Assembly: GCF_019175365.1 (NCBI RefSeq)
Contig: NZ_CP059572.1
Location: 3,658,001 to 3,722,000, forward strand
Origin: Actinomadura graeca
GTDB lineage: Bacteria; Actinomycetota; Actinomycetes; Streptosporangiales; Streptosporangiaceae
Length of the DNA stretch: 64,000 bases
Reading direction: 5' to 3'
Shown: positions 25,646 to 33,630 of the stretch, piece by piece
How the letters are laid out: each line of letters starts with the position of its first letter
Position numbering within the stretch: position 1 is the first letter of the stretch
The notes under the pieces: generated by a model
What the model was told of the DNA's origin: nothing
The model's database searches: none
Seen by the model: only the letters and a program-made list of their open reading frames with translations
Translations under genes and position numbers: made by a program

Positions 25646-26748
25646 CGGGCGCTTTGGAGCGGTCCGCCCCGCACGGCGTGCCCGATCCCGGGCTGTGGGA
25701 CGCGGTCCTCGCGGGAGACGAGTACGCCGCGACCGACGCGGCGGTCGCCGCCCTCGACGACGGGATGGACGCCGAGTCCCTGCTGCTGGACGTGATCGCG
25801 CCGCTCCAGGCGCGGGTCGGCAGCGAATGGGCGGCGAACCGGCTGACGGTCGCGCAGGAGCACACCGCGACCGCCGTCAACGAGCGGGTCATCGGCGCGC
25901 TGGCACGCCACCCGGCCGTCCGCCGTGAGCGGGAACGGCGCGGCGAGGTGCCGCGCGGGCGCGTGGCGGTGGCGTGCATCGACGGGGAGTGGCACGCGCT
26001 GCCCGCCCGCATCGTGGCGGAGGTGCTGCGGCTGCGGGGCTGGGAGGTCGACTACCTCGGCGCCCAGGTGCCGACCCCGCACCTCATCTCCCACCTGCAC
26101 CGGACGGGCCCGGCGGTGGTGGCGCTGTCGTCGTCGATCGCGACCCGGCTGCCCGCCGCGCACGCCGCGGTCACGGCCTGCCAGGCGACCGGCACCCCGG
26201 TCGCCGTCGGCGGCGCCGCCTACGGGCCCGGCGGCCGCCAGGCGTCCCGGCTGGGCGCGGACGCGTGGGCCGCCGACGCGCGGACCCTCGCCGACCGGCT
26301 GGCGGAGGGGCCGCTGCCCAAGCCGCCGCCCGTCCACCAGGCCATCGACGACCTGCCCCACCTGGGCGACCAGGAGTACACGCACGTCACCCGGTCCGCG
26401 CAGACGCTGGTCCGGCGGGTGCTGGACGGTCTCCGGTCGCGCTTCCCGGCGATGGCGGCCTACACCGACCAGCAGCGCCGCCACACCGCCGAGGACGTCG
26501 CGCACATCGTCGACTTCCTCGGCGCCGCCCTCTACCTGGACGACCCGGACGTGTTCACCGGCTTCCTGACGTGGACGGCCGGGATCCTGACCGCGCGGGA
26601 CGTGCCCGCGCACAGCCTGCTGCCCGCCCTCGACATGCTCGCGGAGCAGCTCGTCGACTATCCGCGCGCCGCCGGGCAGCTGTCACGCGCCCACGACGCA
26701 CTCCGGCTCACGACGCCGGACGCCCCCGGACCAGGAAGGACCCGATGA
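25642..26748 (+). CDS. Cobalamin-binding photoreceptor-like protein without DNA-binding domain
   Basis: 368 residues from GTG 25642. Residues about 15-95 form the B12-binding helical bundle: W, nine residues, then EH (EWAANRLTVAQEHTATAVNE), the W-x9-E-H signature of CarH/LitR AdoCbl photoreceptors. Residues about 105-225 are the B12 Rossmann domain: EWHALP at the E-x-H-x-x-G position with the lower-ligand His kept and Gly replaced by Pro, VDYLGAQVPT, VALSSSI and VAVGGAAYG. Residues about 240-355 are an extra all-helical domain. There is no MerR helix-turn-helix. I infer that light or cobalamin state is passed to the coupled phosphatase or STAS protein rather than to DNA. Confidence 0.87.
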   Translation: MTGALERSAPHGVPDPGLWDAVLAGDEYAATDAAVAALDDGMDAESLLLDVIAPLQARVGSEWAANRLTVAQEHTATAVNERVIGALARHPAVRRERERRGEVPRGRVAVACIDGEWHALPARIVAEVLRLRGWEVDYLGAQVPTPHLISHLHRTGPAVVALSSSIATRLPAAHAAVTACQATGTPVAVGGAAYGPGGRQASRLGADAWAADARTLADRLAEGPLPKPPPVHQAIDDLPHLGDQEYTHVTRSAQTLVRRVLDGLRSRFPAMAAYTDQQRRHTAEDVAHIVDFLGAALYLDDPDVFTGFLTWTAGILTARDVPAHSLLPALDMLAEQLVDYPRAAGQLSRAHDALRLTTPDAPGPGRTR

Positions 26749-27164
26749 CCGCCCACTTTCCCGACACCCCCCTGCGCCTGGTCGCGACCGCGTCCGGGTC
26801 CGGATCGCTGCGGATCGAGATCCGGGGGGACCTGGACTTCTTCACCGCCGGCTCCCTCCAGGACGCCGTGGAGGCCCACCTGGACGGCCGCGCCGACGAG
26901 CTGGAGCTGGACTGCGCGGGCCTGGGCGTCTGCGACTCGGCCGGGCTGGCGGCGCTGCTCATGGTCCGCCGCCGCGCGGACGCCGCGGGCGTCCGGCTCC
27001 GGATGACGGGCCGGAGCGCGCGGCTGGACCGGATGCTGGACCTGACGGGGACGCTGCGCCACCTCACCGGCGAGCCCGCCGCGGACGCGGAGGACGGGAA
27101 GGAAGTGCGCCACAGCGGGACCAAGGAACGGTCAACGCCGCTTGCGACCCGCGACGGCGGGTAG
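26745..27164 (+). CDS. STAS-domain anti-sigma-factor antagonist (operon copy)
   Basis: 139 residues; ATG 26745 overlaps the B12 gene stop as ATGA. The STAS fold has IEIRGDLDFFTAGSLQDAV, LELDCAGLGVCDSAGLAALL (phosphorylatable Ser in DSAG) and a C-terminal amphipathic helix, followed by a charged tail of about 25 residues. It is the likely direct substrate of the phosphatase two genes upstream. The next gene starts 43 bp downstream on the same strand, so transcription can continue into the carotenoid genes. Confidence 0.9.
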   Translation: MTAHFPDTPLRLVATASGSGSLRIEIRGDLDFFTAGSLQDAVEAHLDGRADELELDCAGLGVCDSAGLAALLMVRRRADAAGVRLRMTGRSARLDRMLDLTGTLRHLTGEPAADAEDGKEVRHSGTKERSTPLATRDGG

Positions 27165-27207
27165 GACGCGGCTGATCTCGGGGCCGTTCAAGAGGGCGGG
27201 GCATCGC

Positions 27208-28728
27208 ATGGACCGCGGCACGGACGACGACGGCGGGCTCCTGTGCCTGGTCACCGGGGCCAGCGGGTACATCGGCGGGCGCCTCGTCCCCGAACTGCTG
27301 GACGCCGGCCACACCGTCCGGTGCATGGTCCGTTCGGCCCGGCGGCTGCGCGACCACCCGTGGGCGGGACGGGTGGAGATCGTGGAGGCGGACGCCACCG
27401 ACCCCGAGGCGACCGCGCGGGCAATGGACGGCGTGGACGTCGCCTACTACCTGATCCACGCGATCGGGGGGAACGGCGGCTTCGCCGACACCGACCGCAA
27501 GGCCGCGCGCACGTTCGCCGCCGCGGCCCGCGACGCAGGGGTCGGGCGGCTCGTCTACCTCGGCGGCATGGACCCCGAGGAGGAGCTGTCGCCGCACCTG
27601 CGGTCCCGCGCCGAAGTCGGCCAGATCATGCTGGGCAGCGGTGTCCCCGCGGTGTGGCTGCGGGCCGCGGTGATCATCGGTTCGGGGTCGGCGTCGTTCG
27701 AGATGCTGCGTTACCTCACCGAGCGGCTGCCGGTGATGGTCACGCCGAAGTGGGTGCACACCCGCATCCAGCCGATCGCGATCCGGGACGTGCTGCACTA
27801 CCTGGTGGCGTCGGCGACCCTGCCCGCCGAGGTCAGCCGCGGGTTCGACATCGGCGGCCCCGACATCCTCACCTACGCCGACATGATGCGCCGGTACGCG
27901 GCGGTCGCGGGGCTGAAGCGGCGGGTGATCGTCCCGGTGCCGCTGCTGAGCCCGTGGCTGTCGAGCCTGTGGGTCGGAGGCATCACCCCCGTCCCCGGCG
28001 CGCTCGCGCGGCCGCTGGTGGAGTCGCTGCGCAACGAGGTGGTGTGCTCGGAGAACGACATCGCCCGCTACGTCCCGCCGCCGCCGGAGGGCCCGATCGG
28101 GTTCGACCGGTCGGTGGCGCTGGCGCTGCGCCGCGTCCGCGACGCGGACGTCGCCACGCGCTGGTCGTCGGCCGCCGTCCCCGGCGCGCCCAGCGACCCG
28201 CTGCCCACGGACCCGGACTGGGCGGGCGGGAGCCTGTACACCGACGAGCGGACCTGCCGCGCGGACGCCCCGCCGGAACGGCTGTGGGACGTCGTCGAGG
28301 GCATCGGCGGCGAGCGGGGCTGGTACTCCTTCCCGGTCGCCTGGTGGGCGCGCGGCCTCATCGACCGCCTGGTGGGCGGCGTGGGGCTGCGGCGCGGGCG
28401 CCGGGACCCGCGGCGGCTGCGCATCGGCGAGACGGTCGACTTCTGGCGCGTCGAGGAGAAGGAGACCGGGAGGCTGCTGCGGCTGCGCGCGGAGATGCGG
28501 CTGCCCGGGCTGGCGTGGCTGGAGCTGGGCGTGTCCCGCGAGGACGGACGCGAGGACGGACGCGCCGTGCTCACGCAGCGGGCGCTGTTCCACCCCCGGG
28601 GGCTGGCGGGCCACCTGTACTGGTGGGCGTTCCGCCCGTTCCACGACCGCATCTTCGGCGTGATGTGCCGCGGCATCGCCCGCGCCGCCGAGGAGGACCG
28701 TCCCCCCGCGGTCGTCCGGACCGGGTGA
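27208..28728 (+). CDS. SDR-family NAD(P)-binding oxidoreductase with DUF2867 tail
   Basis: 506 residues from ATG 27208. Residues about 10-300 are an atypical extended SDR: CLVTGASGYIGGRLVPELL nucleotide-binding loop, VRCMVRSARRL, DVAYYLIHAIG and VYLGGMDPEEELSPHL. Residues about 340-495 resemble DUF2867 (lipocalin/START-like; GWYSFPVAWWARGLIDRLVG, RIGETVDFWRVEE). This two-domain form is common next to actinobacterial carotenoid genes. The substrate is unknown; a role in carotenoid or membrane-lipid modification is inference from position between the B12 module and crtI. Confidence 0.85.
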   Translation: MDRGTDDDGGLLCLVTGASGYIGGRLVPELLDAGHTVRCMVRSARRLRDHPWAGRVEIVEADATDPEATARAMDGVDVAYYLIHAIGGNGGFADTDRKAARTFAAAARDAGVGRLVYLGGMDPEEELSPHLRSRAEVGQIMLGSGVPAVWLRAAVIIGSGSASFEMLRYLTERLPVMVTPKWVHTRIQPIAIRDVLHYLVASATLPAEVSRGFDIGGPDILTYADMMRRYAAVAGLKRRVIVPVPLLSPWLSSLWVGGITPVPGALARPLVESLRNEVVCSENDIARYVPPPPEGPIGFDRSVALALRRVRDADVATRWSSAAVPGAPSDPLPTDPDWAGGSLYTDERTCRADAPPERLWDVVEGIGGERGWYSFPVAWWARGLIDRLVGGVGLRRGRRDPRRLRIGETVDFWRVEEKETGRLLRLRAEMRLPGLAWLELGVSREDGREDGRAVLTQRALFHPRGLAGHLYWWAFRPFHDRIFGVMCRGIARAAEEDRPPAVVRTG

Positions 28729-28806
28729 AACCGATCGGTATCCGCGCGCCGAAGACCTGAAGAGAACCTGCGGGACGGAACTCGGCGCCGGCGATGGGGG
28801 AGGCTG

Positions 28807-30294
28807 ATGGGGACCCACGGCCCGGTCGTCGTGGTCGGGGCGGGCCTGTCCGGGCTGTCGGCGGCGGTGCACCTGGCGGCGCGGGGCCGCGAGGTCGTGG
28901 TGGTCGAGGCGCGGGACGAGCCGGGCGGCTGCTGCGGGTCGGCCGATGCGGGCCCCTACCGGTTCGACACCGGGCCGTCCGTCCTGACGATGCCGGGCAC
29001 GCTCGGCTCCGTCTTCGGCGCCGCCGGTGTGGACATGGAGGACGTGCTGCCGCTGCGGCGCCTCGACCCCTTCTACCGGCTGGCCTTCCATGACGGCTCG
29101 CGGCTGGACGTCGTGGACGGCGCCCATCGGATGGCCGACAACGTCCGCGCGCTGTGCGGGCCCGGCGAGGCCGCCCGGTACCTGAGGTTCCGGGAGCGGC
29201 TCGGGGCGATGTTCGAGGCGGAGTGGTCGTCGTTCATCGACGCGGACATGACGCGGCTGCGCGACATGGCCCGCCCGTACGCGCTGCTCAAGCTGGCCGC
29301 CGCCGGAGGGTTCCGGCGGCTCGACCGGTTCGTGGCGCGCCATCTGACCGACGAGCGGCTGATCCGGGCGCACACGTTCCAGGCGCTGTACGTGGGGCTC
29401 GCCCCGTCGAAGGCGCTGGCCATCTACGCCGTCGTCGCGCACATGGACACCGTCGGCGGGGTGTACTTCCCGTCCGGCGGAATGCGCGCCATTCCGCGCG
29501 CCCTCGCCGACGTGGCGGAGAAGGCGGGCGCCGGGTTCCGGTACGGGGTGCGCGCCGAGCGGATCGAGACGGACGCGTCGGGCGTGACGGCGGTGCGGCT
29601 GGAGACCGGCGAGCGGCTCAGGGCAGGCCACGTGGTCGTCGCCGCCGACCTCATGCGGGCGCGCGGCGGGCTGCTGCCCGGGGACGCGGCGGACGGCTGG
29701 CGGACGCGCCGTCCCCGGTACTCGCCGTCCTGCATGGTCCTGCATTTCGGGCTCGACCGGCGTCCGCCCGGCCAGGCACACCACACCCTGCACTTCGGGC
29801 GGGAGTGGGAGGCGACGTTCTCCGCGCTGGCGGCCGGGCGCCCGCAACCCGACCCGAGCCTGCTGGTCACCTGCCCCGGCGAGGACGACGCCGCGAGCGA
29901 GGACGGGGACGGCGGCGCGGGCGCGTACCCGACGCTGAGCGTGCTGGAACCCGCGCCCAACCTCGCGACCGGAGCCGACTGGGACGACCTCGCGCCGCGG
30001 CTGGAGCGGCGTCTGCTCGGCCGCCTGGACGAGCTGGGCTACGGCGACCTGTCGGCCGCGCCGCGGATCACGTTCGACCCGCCGGGCTGGGCGCGGCTGG
30101 GCCACTCGGCGGGCACCCCGTTCGCCCTCGACCACCGCTTCCGCCAGACGGGCTGGTTCCGGCCACAGGGCCGCTACCGCCGGGTCCCGGGCCTGCACGC
30201 CGCGGGGATGTACACCGCCCCCGGCGTGGGCGTCCCCCCGGCGCTGATCTCCGGGCGGCTGGCCGCCGGCCGGATCATGGAGGACGGCCGATGA
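28807..30294 (+). CDS. crtI: Phytoene desaturase
   Basis: 495 residues. The N-terminal FAD motif is VVVVGAGLSGLSAAVHLAAR with VVVVEARDEPGG, then FDTGPSVLTMP, and the C-terminal carotenoid-desaturase block reads GLHAAGMYTAPGVGVPPALI. Length and motifs match bacterial CrtI, which desaturates phytoene to neurosporene or lycopene at the membrane. A Glu/Asp/Gly-rich insert sits near residues 360-380. The stop overlaps the crtB start by 4 bp. A second CrtI-type enzyme is encoded at 34717-36174; this one, paired with crtB, is the likely phytoene desaturase. Confidence 0.92.
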   Translation: MGTHGPVVVVGAGLSGLSAAVHLAARGREVVVVEARDEPGGCCGSADAGPYRFDTGPSVLTMPGTLGSVFGAAGVDMEDVLPLRRLDPFYRLAFHDGSRLDVVDGAHRMADNVRALCGPGEAARYLRFRERLGAMFEAEWSSFIDADMTRLRDMARPYALLKLAAAGGFRRLDRFVARHLTDERLIRAHTFQALYVGLAPSKALAIYAVVAHMDTVGGVYFPSGGMRAIPRALADVAEKAGAGFRYGVRAERIETDASGVTAVRLETGERLRAGHVVVAADLMRARGGLLPGDAADGWRTRRPRYSPSCMVLHFGLDRRPPGQAHHTLHFGREWEATFSALAAGRPQPDPSLLVTCPGEDDAASEDGDGGAGAYPTLSVLEPAPNLATGADWDDLAPRLERRLLGRLDELGYGDLSAAPRITFDPPGWARLGHSAGTPFALDHRFRQTGWFRPQGRYRRVPGLHAAGMYTAPGVGVPPALISGRLAAGRIMEDGR

Positions 30295-31196
30295 CGCTGA
30301 CCGCGAGCTACGAGCACTGCCGCCGCCTCAACGCCCGCCACGGGCGCTCCTTCTACCTCGCGACGCTGCTGCTGCCCGCGTGGAAGCGCAGGCACGTGCA
30401 CGCGCTGTACGGGTTCGCGCGCCACGTCGACGACATCGTGGACGAGTGCGGGTCCACCGGCGCGGCGGGCCGCGCCGCCGCCCTCGACGGGATCACGGCG
30501 CGCCTGGACGCCTGCCTCGCGGGCGAGATCCCCGAGGACCCCGTGCTGCCCGCGTTCGCGCACACCGTCCGCTCGTTCGGCGTTGAGCGGGACGACATCG
30601 ACGCGTTCCTGGGGTCGATGCGCGCCGATCTGACCGTCACGCGCTACGACACCTACGAGGACCTGCTGGCGTACATGGAGGGGTCGGCGGCCGCGATCGG
30701 CCTGATGATGCTCCCGGTGCTGGAGACCGTCCCGGGCGCCGGACGGCTCGCCCGCGAGCCCGCCCGCGAGCTGGGACGGGCGTTCCAGCTCACCAACTTC
30801 CTCCGCGACGTCGCCGAGGACCTCGCCCGCGGCCGCGTCTACCTGCCGCTGGAGGACCTGGCGAAGTTCGGGGTGGACGAGGCCGACCTCGCCGCCCGCT
30901 CCAGCACCCGCGGGCTGCGTGACCTGGTGGCGTTTGAGGCGGGCCGCGCCCGCGACCACTACCGCCGCGCGCTCGCCGGGGTGGAGCTGCTGGCGCCGTC
31001 GTCCCGGCCGTGCATCCGCGCCGCCGTCGAGCTGTACGGCGGCATCCTCGGCCGGATCGCGGCGGCCGGGCACGAGGTGCTGGAGGCGCGGGCGCGGGTG
31101 CCGCGACGGCGGCGGGCGGCGATCTTCGCGCGGCACCTGGTGGCCGCGTCCGCCGCGGGGCGGGCCGAGCGGCGCGTGCCGTCGGGGTCCGCCTGA
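30291..31196 (+). CDS. crtB: Phytoene synthase
   Basis: 301 residues from ATG 30291. The squalene/phytoene synthase motifs are clear: SFYLATLLLP, YGFARHVDDIVDE (first Asp-rich motif), DLLAYMEGSAAAIGLMM and FQLTNFLRDVAEDLARGRVYLP (second Asp-rich motif). It condenses two GGPP to phytoene. No GGPP synthase or lycopene cyclase gene lies in the window, so GGPP must come from elsewhere and the product stays acyclic unless a cyclase is unlinked. plsX begins one base after its stop. Confidence 0.94.
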   Translation: MTLTASYEHCRRLNARHGRSFYLATLLLPAWKRRHVHALYGFARHVDDIVDECGSTGAAGRAAALDGITARLDACLAGEIPEDPVLPAFAHTVRSFGVERDDIDAFLGSMRADLTVTRYDTYEDLLAYMEGSAAAIGLMMLPVLETVPGAGRLAREPARELGRAFQLTNFLRDVAEDLARGRVYLPLEDLAKFGVDEADLAARSSTRGLRDLVAFEAGRARDHYRRALAGVELLAPSSRPCIRAAVELYGGILGRIAAAGHEVLEARARVPRRRRAAIFARHLVAASAAGRAERRVPSGSA

Positions 31197-31197
31197 C

Positions 31198-32292
31198 ATG
31201 GGTGTCGGGGACCCCACAAGTCACGGGGCTGGTTCGGGGGGTGTGGGGGGTCGTGCGGCCGCACATGACCGGCTTGTGGTGCTGGACGCGATGGGCGGCG
31301 ACAGCGGGCCGGCCGTGACGGTGCCGGGGGCCTTGGCGGCGCACCGCGAGCACGGGGTGCCGGTGCTCCTCGTCGGGCGGAGCGCGGAGCTGCGGCCGCT
31401 CCTGCGGCGTCACGGCGGCGACGGCGAGGTCGGCGTGCTGGACGCGGGCGACGTCGTCCCGATGGCCGAACGGGGCGCGGGCGCCGCCGCCCGGGCCGGT
31501 TCGAGCCTCATGGTCGGGTGCGAGGCCGCGCGGCGGCACGGCGGCGCGTTCGTCTCGGCGGGCTCCACGGGCGCGGTCGTGACGTGCGCGGTCCGCGTCT
31601 TCGGACGGCGCGCCGGGGTCCTGCGCCCGGCGCTGGCGGTCGCGCTGCCGACGCCGTCCGGTGCGACGGTGCTGGTCGACGCCGGGGGCACCGCCGATCC
31701 GACGGCGGAGATGCTCGCGCAGTTCGCGCTGCTGGGCGCCTCCTACGCGCGGGCCGTCCTCGGGGTGGACGACCCGTCGGTGGGCCTGCTGTCCATCGGC
31801 TCCGAGCCGGGGAAGGGCAACCGGCTCGCCCGTGAGGCCGCCGGGCTGCTGCCGGACCTGCCCGTCCGCTACCACGGCAACGTCGAGGGCCACGACGTGC
31901 TCGCCGGGACCGTCGACGTGGTCGTGACGGACGGCTTCACCGGCAACGTCGTGCTGAAGAACATCGAGGGCTGCGTCCGGACCACGCTGGAGATGGTCGC
32001 CCGGACGGGGGCCGCCCGGCCCGGCGGGCTGGACGAGGTCGCGCGGCTCTACGCGGCGGACACCCACGGCGGCGCGGCGCTGCTCGGGCTGGCGGGGACG
32101 GTCGTCGTCGCGCACGGCTCGTCCACGCCCGCGGCCATCGCGCGGGCGTGCGCCGTGGCGTCCGGCCTGGCGGCGTCCGATCCCGCGGCCGGGTCCGGTC
32201 CCGCGGCCGGGTCCGGTCCCGCGGCCGGGTCCGGTCCGGCGGCCGGGTCGGGTCCGGCGGGCCTCCGGGCGGCGGCGCGGGCGGTCCCGTGA
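31198..32292 (+). CDS. plsX: PlsX-like phosphate acyltransferase (accessory copy)
   Basis: 364 residues from ATG 31198. The family core is intact: VVLDAMGGDSGP, VLVDAGGTADPT, QFALLGASYA, VGLLSIGSEPGKGN, YHGNVEGHDVLAGTVDVVVT and DGFTGNVVLKNIEG. PlsX converts acyl-ACP to acyl-phosphate. The first 25 residues precede the normal PlsX start and lie in a G-rich repeat, so the native start may have been altered. The C-terminus carries A-A-G-S-G-P repeats from an 18-bp tandem repeat. A housekeeping plsX usually sits beside rpmF and fabD; its place inside a carotenoid cluster with a PlsY-like gene suggests a dedicated acyl supply. Confidence 0.9.
   Translation: MGVGDPTSHGAGSGGVGGRAAAHDRLVVLDAMGGDSGPAVTVPGALAAHREHGVPVLLVGRSAELRPLLRRHGGDGEVGVLDAGDVVPMAERGAGAAARAGSSLMVGCEAARRHGGAFVSAGSTGAVVTCAVRVFGRRAGVLRPALAVALPTPSGATVLVDAGGTADPTAEMLAQFALLGASYARAVLGVDDPSVGLLSIGSEPGKGNRLAREAAGLLPDLPVRYHGNVEGHDVLAGTVDVVVTDGFTGNVVLKNIEGCVRTTLEMVARTGAARPGGLDEVARLYAADTHGGAALLGLAGTVVVAHGSSTPAAIARACAVASGLAASDPAAGSGPAAGSGPAAGSGPAAGSGPAGLRAAARAVP
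31199..31262 (+). repeat. G-rich repeat element at the crtB-plsX junction
   Basis: The stretch contains ACCCCACAAG and GGTTCGGGGGGTGTGGGG followed by GGTCGT. This matches, with one base difference, the element GTTCCGGGGGGTGTGGGG-GGTCGTCCCCCCACAAG found twice in the MFS gene, and in part a copy near 34594-34616. It encodes most of the atypical N-terminal extension of PlsX. Confidence 0.55.
32179..32259 (+). repeat. 18-bp tandem repeat at the plsX 3' end
   Basis: Four to five copies of an 18-bp unit (GGTCCCGCGGCCGGGTCC and variants) encode the repeated A-A-G-S-G-P tail of PlsX. The near identity of copies points to recent slippage expansion. No function is apparent. Confidence 0.75.
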
Positions 32293-32297
32293 GGCGC

Positions 32298-33032
32298 TCA
32301 CCCCGGGCCGGGCAGCGGGTCCCGCCCGTCCCACGTCCCCTGGCTTCCGTATGGGACGAAACGGGCGAACATCTCCTCGGCGTACCAGCGTTCGCGGCGC
32401 ACGCGCGCGACGACGCCACGGTGCGCGGCCGTCCGGTACGCGAAACGGGACGCGGCGTCCTCGTCCTCCCACAGCGAGAACGTCGCCTGCCGGGCGAGCG
32501 GCCACTCCCCCGCGCCGACCGACGCCAGCCGGCCGGGCCCGCGCCGCAGTTCCCGGTCGACGTCCGCGATCGACCGGTAGAACGCGGCCAGCCGCCGCGG
32601 GCGGATCGACGCCCTGGTCAGGACGGCCACCGGGCCGTCGCCGGGTCCGGCGGACCCGGCGGCCCGGGCGTGCGGGACGTGCGCCGCGGCCAGCGGATCA
32701 CGGCCGCCCCACGCGCCCCGGGACGACACCGGCACGAGACGCACATGCCATGACTCCTCGGCCCTCTCCCACCACCGCGCCGCGACCGGCGAGCGCGCGA
32801 GGAACCTTTCCAGCGCGTCCTCGCCGTCCCACACGGCGAACAGCGCCCAGCGGCGCAGGTCGGCGCCGAGGGTCATCGAGTCACCGCGGCCCGTCCCGAG
32901 GAGCCGCCAGAACGCCAGCCCGCCGGTGCCCCGCAGCACCGGCCGGTCGAACGCCATGTACCGCATGGCGTCCCGGCCCGGATACCTGATGAGGTGGAAC
33001 GAGGCGATGGTCCCCGTGCTGGTCGCGGTCAT
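32298..33032 (-). CDS. Spheroidene-monooxygenase-like protein (CrtA family)
   Basis: 244 residues. It shows the CrtA layout: [94 protein letters not shown] and a C-terminal [20 protein letters not shown]. CrtA enzymes are haem-dependent and add a keto or hydroxy group at C2 of acyclic carotenoids. That fits the acyclic hydratase and glycosyltransferase encoded nearby. The start ATG (33030-33032) lies 26 bp inside the divergent plsY-like gene, so both 5' ends overlap. It converges on plsX with a 5-bp gap. Confidence 0.82.
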   Translation of the reverse strand: MTATSTGTIASFHLIRYPGRDAMRYMAFDRPVLRGTGGLAFWRLLGTGRGDSMTLGADLRRWALFAVWDGEDALERFLARSPVAARWWERAEESWHVRLVPVSSRGAWGGRDPLAAAHVPHARAAGSAGPGDGPVAVLTRASIRPRRLAAFYRSIADVDRELRRGPGRLASVGAGEWPLARQATFSLWEDEDAASRFAYRTAAHRGVVARVRRERWYAEEMFARFVPYGSQGTWDGRDPLPGPG

Positions 33033-33630
33033 CGGCGGCTACCTGCTCGGCTCGGTGCCGGTCGCGGTCCTGGTCGGACGCGCGCACGGCTTCGACCCGC
33101 GCGACGTCGGCGACCGCAATCCCGGCTTCTGGAACGTGAGGGAACGGCTCGGCTGGAAGGCCGCCGTGCCCGTCTTCGCGGGCGACATGCTCAAGGGGAC
33201 GGCGGCGGGGCTGGCCGGGCTCGCGGCGGGCGGCGGAGACGTCCTCCCGGTGTACGCGGCCGTGGCGGCGGCGATGATCGGGCACGCCTGGCCGGTGTTC
33301 GCCGGGGGGCGCGGCGGACGCTCGATCCTCACGTTCGCGGGCGGGTTCGCCGTGATCTGCCTCCCGGCCTTCGTGCTGGGCGTCGTGCTGCTGGTCGCCA
33401 CGAGCCTGCTCCTGCGGTCGTTCGCGTGGGGGACGCGGGTGGCGGTGTTCTCCCTGCCCGCGCTGCAACTGGCCTTCGCGCCCGCCGCGTACGTGGCGGG
33501 GACGGGCGCGCTGATGTGCCTCATCGGGCTGCGCTTCGGCCAGGCCGCCCTGACCGGGCGGCGGGCCGGGCAGCGGGCCGGGCGGGGGCCCGGAAGGACG
33601 GCCGGGCGTCGGGCCGGGCGTCGGGCCTGA
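33007..33630 (+). CDS. PlsY-like acyl-phosphate acyltransferase, divergent
   Basis: 207 residues from ATG 33007. Membrane segments: [56 protein letters not shown] and others. The PlsY loops are recognisable but altered: [28 protein letters not shown], and [20 protein letters not shown], where canonical PlsY has S-x-N-x-G-A-T-N and K-G-G-K-G-V-A-T. PlsY transfers the acyl group of acyl-phosphate to glycerol-3-phosphate. The changed acceptor-side loops and the neighbouring plsX, cruF and glycosyltransferase lead me to suggest a carotenoid glycoside as acceptor. The last 110 bp overlap the convergent glycosyltransferase gene. Confidence 0.8.
   Translation: MVPVLVAVIGGYLLGSVPVAVLVGRAHGFDPRDVGDRNPGFWNVRERLGWKAAVPVFAGDMLKGTAAGLAGLAAGGGDVLPVYAAVAAAMIGHAWPVFAGGRGGRSILTFAGGFAVICLPAFVLGVVLLVATSLLLRSFAWGTRVAVFSLPALQLAFAPAAYVAGTGALMCLIGLRFGQAALTGRRAGQRAGRGPGRTAGRRAGRRA

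Noticed and set aside
27064..30198. A 1044-codon open frame on the minus strand
   Set aside because: It is antisense to the SDR and crtI genes, is Arg/His/Pro-rich with no motif, and arises from GC-biased third positions of the real genes. The same applies to the other long frames opposite known genes.
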